A stretch of DNA of 64,000 nt from Terriglobia bacterium (GTDB taxonomy: Bacteria > Acidobacteriota > Terriglobia > Bryobacterales > Bryobacteraceae), in assembly GCA_020073445.1 (NCBI GenBank), contig JAIQFE010000025.1:1-64000 (forward strand). The letters run 5' to 3'. A model generated the notes under the pieces. That model worked only from the letters and a program-made list of their open reading frames with translations, was not told the origin of the DNA and did no database searches. Shown here piece by piece: positions 1 through 8,376 of this stretch. Position 1 is the first letter of the stretch. The number at the start of each line of letters is the position of its first letter. Made by a program: the position numbers and the translations under genes.

Positions 1-417
1 GTGTTCAGCGGCATCGGCAACGCGTATTCGGACGAGATCCTGCACCGGGCCCGTCTGTCTCCAATCACTTTGACTTCGCGGCTGACAGACGAAGAGGTTG
101 CGCGGTTTCACCTCGCGGCACGCGAGGTCTTACAAGACTGGGTCGAGCGCCTTCGCGCCGAAGCCGCCAGAGGATTCCCCGAAAAGGTCACGGCATTCCG
201 CCCTGAGATGGCCGTCCACGGGCGTTACGGGCTGCCCTGCCCGCGCTGCGGCGCCAAGATCCAGCGCATCCGCTACGCTTCGAACGAGACCAACTACTGC
301 CCTGCCTGCCAGACGGGCGGACGCCTACTTGCCGATCGCGCGTTGAGCCGACTGCTGGGGAAAGACTGGCCGCGCACGCTCGAAGAACTCGAAGAACTTC
401 ATCTGCGCGCGCGATAG
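1..417 (+). CDS. Formamidopyrimidine-DNA glycosylase family protein (Fpg/Nei), 3' part only
   Basis: C-terminal 138 codons of a base-excision-repair glycosylase; the N-terminal catalytic domain lies before the window, so the GTG at base 1 is an internal codon and not a start. The visible part begins in the helix-two-turn-helix region ([11 protein letters not shown], like the family's GIGNIYADE) and ends with a zinc finger, C80-x2-C83 and C100-x2-C103. The family removes oxidised bases such as formamidopyrimidines and nicks the abasic site; the finger inserts into DNA. About 35 residues follow the last zinc cysteine, where classical Fpg stops almost at once. The 3' end overlaps the convergent cytochrome gene by 19 bp. 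Assignment to the family is firm; Fpg versus Nei cannot be decided without the N-terminus. Confidence 0.85.
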   Translation: MFSGIGNAYSDEILHRARLSPITLTSRLTDEEVARFHLAAREVLQDWVERLRAEAARGFPEKVTAFRPEMAVHGRYGLPCPRCGAKIQRIRYASNETNYCPACQTGGRLLADRALSRLLGKDWPRTLEELEELHLRAR

Positions 418-1457
418 ACGCTGACGGTAGAGCGGGCTGTTCCAGTAACGGAAAGCACGGTCCCTCGCGGAAGCCGCACCGGTTCCTTGAGGATGTAAGG
501 GGTTGGCCAATCGACTGGTATGTCCTTGGCGAACAGCAGCACTTCAGTTCCACCGTCGGGCTTGCGCGCCGATACCTCGATCGATTTGACGCCGGGTTGA
601 ATGTCCGGCCTCAGCGCTACGACATACGTGTCCGCGTCGAGACGCGTCTTATTTTCGAGAACCACATCCGAAATTAAGTCCGCAGCCGTCTGATCGGCGA
701 AGAACAAGCCTAATGTTCCTTGCTCGACGACGCGCTCCTTGCCGCCGCGATAGTGGATCTCGGCCACGACATGCGAGCCCGGCGGTAATCGATAAGCGGT
801 CTCCTTAGGCAAGCTCATGAATCCATACCAGGGCGTCCAGCTGCCGATCCACTGGCCGGTTTCCTGAACCGTAAAGAACGCCGCGCGGATCACCCGGCGA
901 TCGCTCGGCATAAATTCCAGCGCGCGAATCCGGCGTTCCGAGGTCAACCCAAGATCGATCAGGCTCCGCCTGACTTCGTTAACTTCGGGATCGATCGTAT
1001 TGGCAGGTAGCTGACGCTTCAGCTGCGGCTCGCCGAGATGCCACGTTCCGAAATCGGTGTGCGCCTGCACCTCCTTGGGTCGAGCGGCTCCCGGAGTCGC
1101 CGTATTCGTGAAAACCGTCCCGGCGTTCCGTGGACCTAGGCCCTCCACCCAAGAAATGATGAACTGCGTCTCGCGCAAAGTCAGGTTGTTTTCGTTGACG
1201 AACTGGCCGTAGCCCGAAACCGCGGCCCATGGCGGCATATGGCGAGCAATCGCATCGGCGCGAATCGGCCGCTTCTGGAGCCAGGTCTGCTCATACGTCA
1301 TTAGCGGAAACGACGGACCATCCTCCGTGTGGCACATGACGCAATGCTTGTCGAGAACGCGCACGATTTCACGATCGAATAGCACCGTGGTCGTGAGCGT
1401 CTCATGAGACAATCCCACCGCCGCGAAAGCAATCAAGATCGCGACCAATCTTTTCAC
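399..1457 (-). CDS. Secreted monoheme cytochrome c with a copper-monooxygenase-like C-terminal region
   Basis: 352 residues with a signal peptide (residues 1-16), then a single c-type heme motif CVMCH at 39-43 in a Planctomycete/Acidobacteria-type cytochrome context (HMPPW follows). The second half has the pattern of ascorbate-dependent copper monooxygenase C-terminal domains ([15 protein letters not shown], followed by GLFFAD). Likely a periplasmic or surface redox protein; substrate unknown. The start overlaps the stop of the upstream heavy-metal-domain gene by 4 bp (ATGA), so the two are translationally coupled. Heme attachment is well supported by the motif; the copper domain is a resemblance recalled from the family and less certain. 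Confidence 0.7.
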   Translation of the reverse strand: MKRLVAILIAFAAVGLSHETLTTTVLFDREIVRVLDKHCVMCHTEDGPSFPLMTYEQTWLQKRPIRADAIARHMPPWAAVSGYGQFVNENNLTLRETQFIISWVEGLGPRNAGTVFTNTATPGAARPKEVQAHTDFGTWHLGEPQLKRQLPANTIDPEVNEVRRSLIDLGLTSERRIRALEFMPSDRRVIRAAFFTVQETGQWIGSWTPWYGFMSLPKETAYRLPPGSHVVAEIHYRGGKERVVEQGTLGLFFADQTAADLISDVVLENKTRLDADTYVVALRPDIQPGVKSIEVSARKPDGGTEVLLFAKDIPVDWPTPYILKEPVRLPRGTVLSVTGTARSTVSVYRARR

Positions 1458-2464
1458 GGCTGCACCGCCTTGAATGTGAACGCAAACGTATGAACCTTGC
1501 CGTTACGCCGGAACTGCGTCCAGGCGCGATAGTTGCCGGGCTTCGGCATCAGGCCTTCGAACGTCACGTCGGGACCGCCGCGCAGCTTCTCCAGATCCGC
1601 GCCCGGGGGAATCAGGAATACCGGCGGACCACCGTCGTCATCCGGCATCGCCAGGATATCCAGCGGGTGCGAGTGGACGTAATCCACCATGTCTTCGCTC
1701 ATGATCAGCGTGTGGCCGAACGCCCCGAGATACGTCTGAAGATCGGTGATCGGACGTCCGGTGGCCGTGTCGGTCAGATGATAGTTGAGATGACAGTAAA
1801 GCCCGACGATGCACGTCTGCGGATCGTAGGCAATGGTCGCGGTGATGTCGTCCACCGCTTTGGTCAGGTTCGTGTCCGGGATCAGGTGAGCGCTGGCGGA
1901 TTCCAGATCGCCGTTGTAACCCGCTGTCACCAGCGGCCGGGCGATAAACTGCGGCGCACCGCCGCTCGGCATGAAGTCGGATAGGACCTTGTAGTATCCA
2001 GCCTTCGGCAGCGTTATGTCGATGGTCCAGGTGCCATCGGCTTGCTCTTCCGGATGGATGTGCTGAAAGTACTCCATATCCTGGCTGATCACGAACAGGT
2101 GATATTGCTTTTCGTGCACTACCTCGAACTTCTTCACCTGCTCGCCCGTTCCGGGATGAAAAATCTTGAACCGCATAGTGGTTCTCTGGCCAGGCTTCAC
2201 CACTGCGGGCTCAGTACGAAAATCGAAGTTGTAATCGCGAACGTCGAAGGGCGCGGCGCGAACCAGATCCATCCCACAGCGAGGACACTTGCCGGTCACG
2301 TCCATCGTGTAGTCGGGATGCATGGGGCAGACCCAGGCGGTTTCCTCGTCGGGAGCGGAACCGCGCTCCAGCGAACTCTGGAAGTAAGCGATCGCGGCGG
2401 ACGAGGCGAGCAGCAGAGCAAGGGTGGCGATGATCACGATCGCCGGCAATTTCCGCCTTGGCAT
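1454..2464 (-). CDS. Membrane-anchored protein with heavy-metal-binding domain
   Basis: 336 residues. A hydrophobic segment (about 7-27) anchors or exports the protein and is followed by a short heavy-metal-binding module: CPMHPDY, then CPRCGMDL, with C46, C60 and C63 as candidate ligands. This module also occurs in copper-efflux proteins such as CusB/CopA relatives. The remaining 270 residues contain two related beta-rich segments (each with a YHLFVIS/HTLIMS-like strand and an HIHP/HSHP motif), which suggests an internal duplication and more histidine metal ligands. First gene of a two-gene unit with the cytochrome. I infer a role in periplasmic copper handling; the exact function is unknown. 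Confidence 0.6.
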   Translation of the reverse strand: MPRRKLPAIVIIATLALLLASSAAIAYFQSSLERGSAPDEETAWVCPMHPDYTMDVTGKCPRCGMDLVRAAPFDVRDYNFDFRTEPAVVKPGQRTTMRFKIFHPGTGEQVKKFEVVHEKQYHLFVISQDMEYFQHIHPEEQADGTWTIDITLPKAGYYKVLSDFMPSGGAPQFIARPLVTAGYNGDLESASAHLIPDTNLTKAVDDITATIAYDPQTCIVGLYCHLNYHLTDTATGRPITDLQTYLGAFGHTLIMSEDMVDYVHSHPLDILAMPDDDGGPPVFLIPPGADLEKLRGGPDVTFEGLMPKPGNYRAWTQFRRNGKVHTFAFTFKAVQP

Positions 2465-2551
2465 GGTGGCTCCTTCCTCTTACTCTAGCCCGATCGTGCA
2501 AATATTTTTCGAATCCTGGAAACTTTGACACCGGGCCGCAGTATTCCTACC

Positions 2552-5083
2552 ATGGGCACCCTCTGGGCCGACATCAAGTACGCCTTTCGTTCGCTGTACA
2601 AAGCTCCTATGTTCACCACCGTCGCGGTGCTGTCTCTCGCGCTCGGTATCGGTGCGAACACCGCTATTTTCAGCCTGCTGGACCAAGTCCTGCTGCGCCT
2701 GCTGCCGGTTAAGAATCCAAAGGAACTGGTCCTGTTCACCATGCGCGGCCAGCATTACGGAAGCAACTGGGGCGCGAACGCCATTTCCTATCCCATGTAT
2801 CGCGACTTCCAGGACCACAACGAAGTGTTCTCGGAGATGTTCGCGCGGTATCCGTTTACTCCGAGTCTCACCGTGGATGGCGGAACGGACCCCGTCCAGG
2901 CGGAGATGGTCTCAGGCACTTATTTCCCCTCTATGGGCATCGGGGCGGCGATCGGCCGGACCTTTACGCCCGATGACGACAAGACACCCGATGGCCACCC
3001 GATCGTGGTCCTGAGCTACAGCTTCTGGGACACGCATTTCGCGAAGGACCCGAAGGTTCTCGGCAAAAAGGTTCTGGTCAACAACACGGCGATGACCATT
3101 ATCGGCGTCGCGCAACCGGGATTCGACGGCGTGGACGTCGGCAATGCGGCGCAGATCTTCGTGCCCCTCATGATGCAGTCCGAGATGATGCCCGGCAACA
3201 AAGGCTTCCTCAAGAATCGACGGACCCGGTTTGTCAACGCCTTTGGGCGGCTGAAACCAGGAATTACGCAAATGCAGGCCCAAGCCTCGCTCCAGCCCTT
3301 CATGCATTCGATGCTCGAGATGGAAGTAAAGGAGCCCGCGTTCCGAAACGCGTCGGATATCGTGCGCGAACAATTCTTGAAGTGCTATATGGACCTGCTT
3401 CCCGGCTCCCAGGGGCGATCGTTTATGCGGCAGCGTCTGGAAGCGCCCCTGTGGGTGCTCATGGCGATCACGGGAACCGTATTGCTGATCGCATGCGCCA
3501 ATCTGGCGAACTTACTCCTGGCCAGAGCCGCTGGACGAGAGAAGGAAGTCGCAGTGCGACTGGCTGTGGGCGCCAGCCGATGGCGCATTATCAAGCAACT
3601 TCTCACCGAAAGCCTGATGCTGGCCGCTCTAGGCGGCCTGGCCGGTACCGCAATCGCGTTTGCGGCTGACAAAGCGCTTCTGGCCGCCTTCGTTCCATCG
3701 GACGCGAGGGGTTTCAAGATATCCACCACACCTGATTTCCGCATCCTGCTCTTCACATTCGGATTGACCGTAGGAACAGGATTGCTATTCGGGCTCTTCC
3801 CGGCCCTGCGGACGACGAAGCCGAACATCGCGCCCACGTTGAAGGATCAGGCGGGCGCGGTTGTGGGCGGCGGCAACGTCAAGCTTCGCAAGATACTGGT
3901 GGCGTCCCAGGTCATGTTGTCTCTCCTGCTTTTGGTGGGCGCTGGGCTGTTCGTCAAGAGCCTGAGCAATCTCAAAAATCTGGGGCCTGGGTTCCCCGTG
4001 GAGCGGCTCATCGCATTCAACATCAATCCCCCTCTGATCGGTTACGACAAGCCGCGCACGGTGCAGTTCTACCAGAGCCTCACGGAAAACCTGCGCGTGA
4101 TCCCCGGAGTACAGTCCGTAGGCCTCGCCGCGATGCGCATTTTGCGAAACAACGAGTCAGATAGCTGGATGACCATCGAAGGCTATACGCCCAAGCCGGG
4201 TGACCGTCCCGATGCTTATATGAACTGGATCGGCCCGGGTTACTTCGCGGCGCTCGGCGTGCCGATCGTCGCCGGGCGCGATTTTACGGGTCAGGATACG
4301 CAAGAAGTACTTCACCGGGAGCCTGACAACTGGGTGCCGGCGAAGATCATGGTCAATGAGTCTTTCGTGAAGAAATATTTCAAAGACCGGAATCCGCTAG
4401 GCCGGCATCTGGGCTACGGCATCGACCCCGGCACCAAAACGGATATGGAGATTATTGGGGTCGTGAAGGACATCAAATACACCAACCTTCGTGACGAAAT
4501 CCCCGACCAGGCGTTCCTTCCATACATGGCGGTCCACGGCCCCATGGGCCAGACTGTGTATGTACGTACGTCCGCGGATCCCGATTCTCTATTCCAGTCA
4601 GTGCGGGCCAAAGTCCGTGAATTGGACGCAAACCTGCCCATCGCCTCCATGCGAACGGTCCAAGAGGATCTGAGCGACACCCTCGTTACCGAGCGCATGA
4701 CGGCGAACCTGTCGGTGGTCTTCGGATCCCTGGCAACGCTTCTCGCGATGATCGGTCTCTACGGCGTAATGGCGTACTCTGTTGCTCGCCGGACCCGTGA
4801 GATCGGCATCCGCATGGCCCTCGGAGCGCTGGAAGGCAGGGTCATTTGGATGGTGATGAAGGAAGTCCTGCTACTCGTCGTCCTAGGCGTGGCGGCGGCA
4901 TTGCCCGCGGCTTTCGCGCTGACGCGCCTGGTGCGCGCTCAGCTTTACGGCGTGACTCCCAACGATCCCTGGACCATGCTGTTGGCTACGATCGGCCTGG
5001 TTCTGGTCGCGTCCGCGGCGGGATTCGTCCCCGCCTTTCGCGCCAGCCGCGTCGACCCCATTCGGGCGCTGCGGTACGAATAA
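2552..5083 (+). CDS. Large MacB/FtsX-type ABC permease (acidobacterial orphan permease type)
   Basis: 843 residues from ATG 2552; a TTG nine codons upstream is possible but ATG fits the conserved start DIKYAFRSLYKAP. The protein has two MacB-periplasmic/FtsX halves: TM1 with the family signature LGIGANTAIFSLLD, a periplasmic domain, an FtsX block near residue 310 (ACANLANLLLARAAGREKE), a second periplasmic domain, and a final FtsX block near 725 (YSVARRTREIGIRMALGA). It ends with the typical PAFRASRVDPIRALRYE. This duplicated architecture without a neighbouring ATPase is common in Acidobacteriota. Substrate unknown; MacB relatives move lipids, peptides or drugs across the envelope. It ends 3 bp before the convergent ppa gene. 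Confidence 0.88.
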   Translation: MGTLWADIKYAFRSLYKAPMFTTVAVLSLALGIGANTAIFSLLDQVLLRLLPVKNPKELVLFTMRGQHYGSNWGANAISYPMYRDFQDHNEVFSEMFARYPFTPSLTVDGGTDPVQAEMVSGTYFPSMGIGAAIGRTFTPDDDKTPDGHPIVVLSYSFWDTHFAKDPKVLGKKVLVNNTAMTIIGVAQPGFDGVDVGNAAQIFVPLMMQSEMMPGNKGFLKNRRTRFVNAFGRLKPGITQMQAQASLQPFMHSMLEMEVKEPAFRNASDIVREQFLKCYMDLLPGSQGRSFMRQRLEAPLWVLMAITGTVLLIACANLANLLLARAAGREKEVAVRLAVGASRWRIIKQLLTESLMLAALGGLAGTAIAFAADKALLAAFVPSDARGFKISTTPDFRILLFTFGLTVGTGLLFGLFPALRTTKPNIAPTLKDQAGAVVGGGNVKLRKILVASQVMLSLLLLVGAGLFVKSLSNLKNLGPGFPVERLIAFNINPPLIGYDKPRTVQFYQSLTENLRVIPGVQSVGLAAMRILRNNESDSWMTIEGYTPKPGDRPDAYMNWIGPGYFAALGVPIVAGRDFTGQDTQEVLHREPDNWVPAKIMVNESFVKKYFKDRNPLGRHLGYGIDPGTKTDMEIIGVVKDIKYTNLRDEIPDQAFLPYMAVHGPMGQTVYVRTSADPDSLFQSVRAKVRELDANLPIASMRTVQEDLSDTLVTERMTANLSVVFGSLATLLAMIGLYGVMAYSVARRTREIGIRMALGALEGRVIWMVMKEVLLLVVLGVAAALPAAFALTRLVRAQLYGVTPNDPWTMLLATIGLVLVASAAGFVPAFRASRVDPIRALRYE

Positions 5084-5086
5084 CTG

Positions 5087-5623
5087 TTAGTGGGCGCCCG
5101 CAGCAGCCCTGTCGATCGCGTCCAGGATCAGCCGCTTGGACTCCTCAACACCCACCCACTTGCCGATGTGGGTCCATTTGCCGGGTTCCAGGTCCTTATA
5201 GTGGTTGAAGAAGTGCGCGATCTGCTCGCGCATGATCTCAGGCAGGTCCAGATACGATCCAATGCCCGTATAGAACGGATGCAGATCGTCCACCGGAACG
5301 GCAATGATCTTCTCGTCGAGCCCGGCTTGGTCCTCCATCAGCAAAGCTCCCACCGGACGGCAGCGAACGATAGCGCCGGACACGACCGCGACGGGCGCGA
5401 TGACCAGCACGTCAATCGGATCGCCATCCTGCGACAACGTTTGCGGAATGAAACCGTAATTGCCGGGGTAGAACATGGCGGTGTGCAGGAATCGATCGAC
5501 GAACATCGCGCCCGAGGACTTGTCCAGCTCGTACTTGACGGGCGTACCTCCAACGGGTATCTCGATAATCGCATGCACGTCCGATGGAGGATTTCTGCCG
5601 GAGCTGATCTTTGTAACGTCCAT
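5087..5623 (-). CDS. ppa: Inorganic pyrophosphatase (family I)
   Basis: 178 residues, the usual size of soluble family I enzymes. It hydrolyses pyrophosphate to two phosphates in the cytoplasm and so drives biosynthetic reactions. Family hallmarks are visible: EIPVGGTPVKYELDK at the N-terminus, the active-site signature DGDPIDVLV, PVDDLHPFY, and FFNHYKDLEPGKW near the C-terminus. These aspartates, glutamates and lysines bind Mg2+ and substrate in the family. Convergent with the permease gene and divergent from the ABC exporter, so probably monocistronic. High confidence. Confidence 0.97.
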   Translation of the reverse strand: MDVTKISSGRNPPSDVHAIIEIPVGGTPVKYELDKSSGAMFVDRFLHTAMFYPGNYGFIPQTLSQDGDPIDVLVIAPVAVVSGAIVRCRPVGALLMEDQAGLDEKIIAVPVDDLHPFYTGIGSYLDLPEIMREQIAHFFNHYKDLEPGKWTHIGKWVGVEESKRLILDAIDRAAAGAH

Positions 5624-5674
5624 TTCTTGATCCTATCCTTGTCCGAGTCCGTGCGTTTCGCCTAATGTAAAAGG

Positions 5675-7513
5675 ATGCCGGACACCCCGCCCAGCACCAA
5701 GGGCCGCGGCCGCAGGGTCAGGAAGAACCTGAGGCAGGGGATGGGTCTCGCCTGGACCGCCTCGCCGAGCTCGCTGGTCCGCTATTCCGTGCTGGGAATG
5801 CTCAGCGCCGCGATGCCTCCCATCGCCGTCTACCTGGGCGCGTCCCTGGTCAATCGCATCGCCGAAGCGCGCCTGCATTCGCTTCGGTTCACGGACCTGG
5901 TTCCCATCCTGGTCGGATTGTGGCTCGCCACCGCCGTGCAGCGAGCCGTGGGCGCCTACATGGGCTACGGCCGGAACCTGTTCGTCCGCCGCGTGCAGCT
6001 CGAAGCCGAACGCCGATTGCTCGCGCAGGCGTCCAAGGTCGATATCGGCCACTTCGATAATTCCGACTGGCACGATCGTCTGGCGCGCGCCAAACGCGAT
6101 GTCTCCTGGCGGCCCGGCGACCTCACGTGGTCCGTGCTGGGACTCTCGGGCAACATCGTGACCGTAGTGCTGATGGCGGGATTGCTTGCCAGCCTGCACT
6201 GGGTGCTGGTGGTTCTCGCGCTGGCGGCGGCTGGGCTTTCGCTGCTGCTCGAGCGCCGCGTGACCTCTCGTCTCTACGAATACTTCTACAAAGAAACGCC
6301 GGAGGAACGCGAACGCGAGTATCTCGGCGACCTGCTTGTCCAACCGCGCTCGACCAAGGAAATCCGGGCGTACGTTCTCGCCGATTATCTGCTCGGCAGG
6401 CACGGCAAGCTGTCCGAGGATCTGTTCAAGCAACGCGAGCTGATGTATCGCTCGGCCACCCGCATCTCGATGCTCACTGGCCTGGTCGGAGGCACCACGC
6501 TCGCGCTCGCCTACGTGTTCCTTGCGATTCGAGGAGTAGCAGGTACCATCGACCCTGGGGGCGTCGTACTCGTTATTGGCGCATTCACGGCGGTCTCGGG
6601 GACTCTCGGACAGATTTCGAGCACGTTCGTCGCGGTCGATCAGCACACCACGTTCCTGGATGACTACTTCTCATTCTTATCGATCGGTTCACTGGTGCCC
6701 GTGCCGGCCGAACCGCATCCCGAGACGGCGTGGCATAACGCGATTTGCACCGCCGGAATCGAATTCGACAACGTCACATTCACTTATCCCGGCGGGACGG
6801 AGCCGGCCGTGGCGGGATTGAATCTGCACATGCGCCCCGGCGAACTGATCGCCTTGGTCGGCGAAAACGGGGCCGGAAAGAGTACGCTCATTCGCCTGCT
6901 GCTTCGTTTTTACGATCCGGATCAAGGCTCGGTGCGCGTAGGCGGCGTCGATCTGAGGGATCTGGATCCCGCGGTTCTCCGCAGCCGCATCGGCGTGCTG
7001 TTTCAGGATTACGTGAGTTACGAGCTGTCCGTCCGCGAGAACGTCGTGATGGGCCGGCCCGACGGCGAGGTACACAGCAAAGCCAACGACGAGCGCGTCA
7101 TGGAAGCCCTGCGCAACGCCCGCAGCGATTGGCTGCTGACGAAAATGCCTCGCGGCCTCGATTCCAAAGTCGGGAGGCTTTTCGAAGGCGGGCACGATCT
7201 CTCCGGCGGCGAATGGCAGAGGCTCGCTCTGGCCCGCATCATGTACCGCGACGCCGATATCTGGATTCTGGACGAACCCACGTCTTCGCTCGACCCCGAG
7301 GCCGAAGCGGCGATCTTCGCCGAGCTGAAGGAAAATCTCAAGGGCCGGATCGGCATCGTGATCTCGCATCGGTTCTCGACGGTGCGCATCGCCGACCGGA
7401 TCGCCGTGATCGCCGATGGCCATGTAACGGAACTAGGCTCGCACGAGGAATTGCTCCGTGCGGGCGGCCGTTATGCGCAACTCTTCGAATTGCAGGCGGC
7501 AGGATACCGCTGA
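5675..7513 (+). CDS. ABC exporter, fused permease and ATPase (half-transporter)
   Basis: 612 residues. The N-terminal half is a six-helix ABC exporter transmembrane domain (hydrophobic segments from about residue 33 to 330). The C-terminal nucleotide-binding domain has Walker A GENGAGKST near 395, the Q-loop LFQDYVSYE, signature LSGGEWQ near 509, Walker B DIWILDEPTSSLDPEAE near 530 and the H-loop VISHRFSTV. It should work as a homodimer in the inner membrane, but no peptide or lipid cargo gene is adjacent, so the substrate is unknown. The ATG at 5675 directly follows AAGG, too close for a good ribosome site, so a slightly later start is possible. Confidence 0.9.
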   Translation: MPDTPPSTKGRGRRVRKNLRQGMGLAWTASPSSLVRYSVLGMLSAAMPPIAVYLGASLVNRIAEARLHSLRFTDLVPILVGLWLATAVQRAVGAYMGYGRNLFVRRVQLEAERRLLAQASKVDIGHFDNSDWHDRLARAKRDVSWRPGDLTWSVLGLSGNIVTVVLMAGLLASLHWVLVVLALAAAGLSLLLERRVTSRLYEYFYKETPEEREREYLGDLLVQPRSTKEIRAYVLADYLLGRHGKLSEDLFKQRELMYRSATRISMLTGLVGGTTLALAYVFLAIRGVAGTIDPGGVVLVIGAFTAVSGTLGQISSTFVAVDQHTTFLDDYFSFLSIGSLVPVPAEPHPETAWHNAICTAGIEFDNVTFTYPGGTEPAVAGLNLHMRPGELIALVGENGAGKSTLIRLLLRFYDPDQGSVRVGGVDLRDLDPAVLRSRIGVLFQDYVSYELSVRENVVMGRPDGEVHSKANDERVMEALRNARSDWLLTKMPRGLDSKVGRLFEGGHDLSGGEWQRLALARIMYRDADIWILDEPTSSLDPEAEAAIFAELKENLKGRIGIVISHRFSTVRIADRIAVIADGHVTELGSHEELLRAGGRYAQLFELQAAGYR

Positions 7514-7616
7514 CGCTCCTGCAATCGTCCGCTCGATGACGCTCGAGGCTCGGAATCCAAGTTACCGAGCCGCGACAGTGATGGAGCGGTGTTCTGCCCC
7601 GTTTTTCAACAAGCAC

Positions 7617-8303
7617 CTAGTGACTTAAGGTGGCCTGCTGCCCTCGAACCAGACGTCCGAACAAGCCCCCGAACGCTCCCGCCGCGCTGCAGAATAGCGC
7701 GCCGACCAATAACAGGTGGCTTACTCCCGTCGCGAGATAATCTCCGATGTTGTACGCCGCTGAGTCGCCTGCTGCGGGGGAAATGTCCTGGCCTTGAAGG
7801 AACTCGGGGAAACCTACGATCAGGTAGCCCACCCCCGCGACGCCCGCGAACGCGATCAGCCCGCTGACCACGCCGCTCCAAAACCCGATGCGGGCCCCCG
7901 TCCAGGCTTGCCCGGTGACCGCGGCCCCAGTGGCACCGGCCACTGCCGGCAAAACAGCCGCGACAATCGTCGCCAGGAGCCCGATCGGCGAATGCGGCAT
8001 CAGCACGTTCCCGGCGAACGTCTCCACGATCCACGCCAGGCCGATCACCACACCCCAGCGCACGCCGTAATGCAGGACCACAAAATCCTCGCTGTTCGTG
8101 ACCTGCGTCCAGCGCACGGCCGCGAATCCATACCAGAGAACCGCGATCAGAAACAGCGGGAGAAATTTCGGAGCGGCAGGGGATCCGAGAATACCCGGGT
8201 ACCGCAAAATGCTGTACGCCACGGTGACCACGCAGATGCCGGCGCCCGCAAGGATGCCCTTCCGGAGCGCCTTATCGATCGGAGGAAAGGATGGAGTTGG
8301 CAC
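7617..8303 (-). CDS. Polytopic membrane protein of unknown function
   Basis: 228 residues with about six hydrophobic segments rich in Gly, Ala and Val (for example residues 18-36, 45-63, 80-98, 105-127, 138-160 and 193-214), and a charged start and end. No catalytic motif or family signature is recognised. The paired helices AVLPAVAGATGAAVTG and FWSGVVSGLIAFAGVAGVGYL recall glycine-zipper packing. It stands alone between two unrelated genes on the minus strand. Function not assigned. Confidence 0.6.
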   Translation of the reverse strand: MPTPSFPPIDKALRKGILAGAGICVVTVAYSILRYPGILGSPAAPKFLPLFLIAVLWYGFAAVRWTQVTNSEDFVVLHYGVRWGVVIGLAWIVETFAGNVLMPHSPIGLLATIVAAVLPAVAGATGAAVTGQAWTGARIGFWSGVVSGLIAFAGVAGVGYLIVGFPEFLQGQDISPAAGDSAAYNIGDYLATGVSHLLLVGALFCSAAGAFGGLFGRLVRGQQATLSH

Positions 8304-8376
8304 GTTCGGCTCGCCCAGTGTCGTGCATCATATCAGGACGGGGCACCGGCGTGCCAAGGGGTCGTGCCGCGGCCGG

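Noticed and set aside
7566-7611. Possible fourth REPIN-like half (TTCTGCCCCGTTTTTCAACA)
   Set aside because: Only about 20 bases resemble the right end of copy B and no left unit exists; too weak to call.
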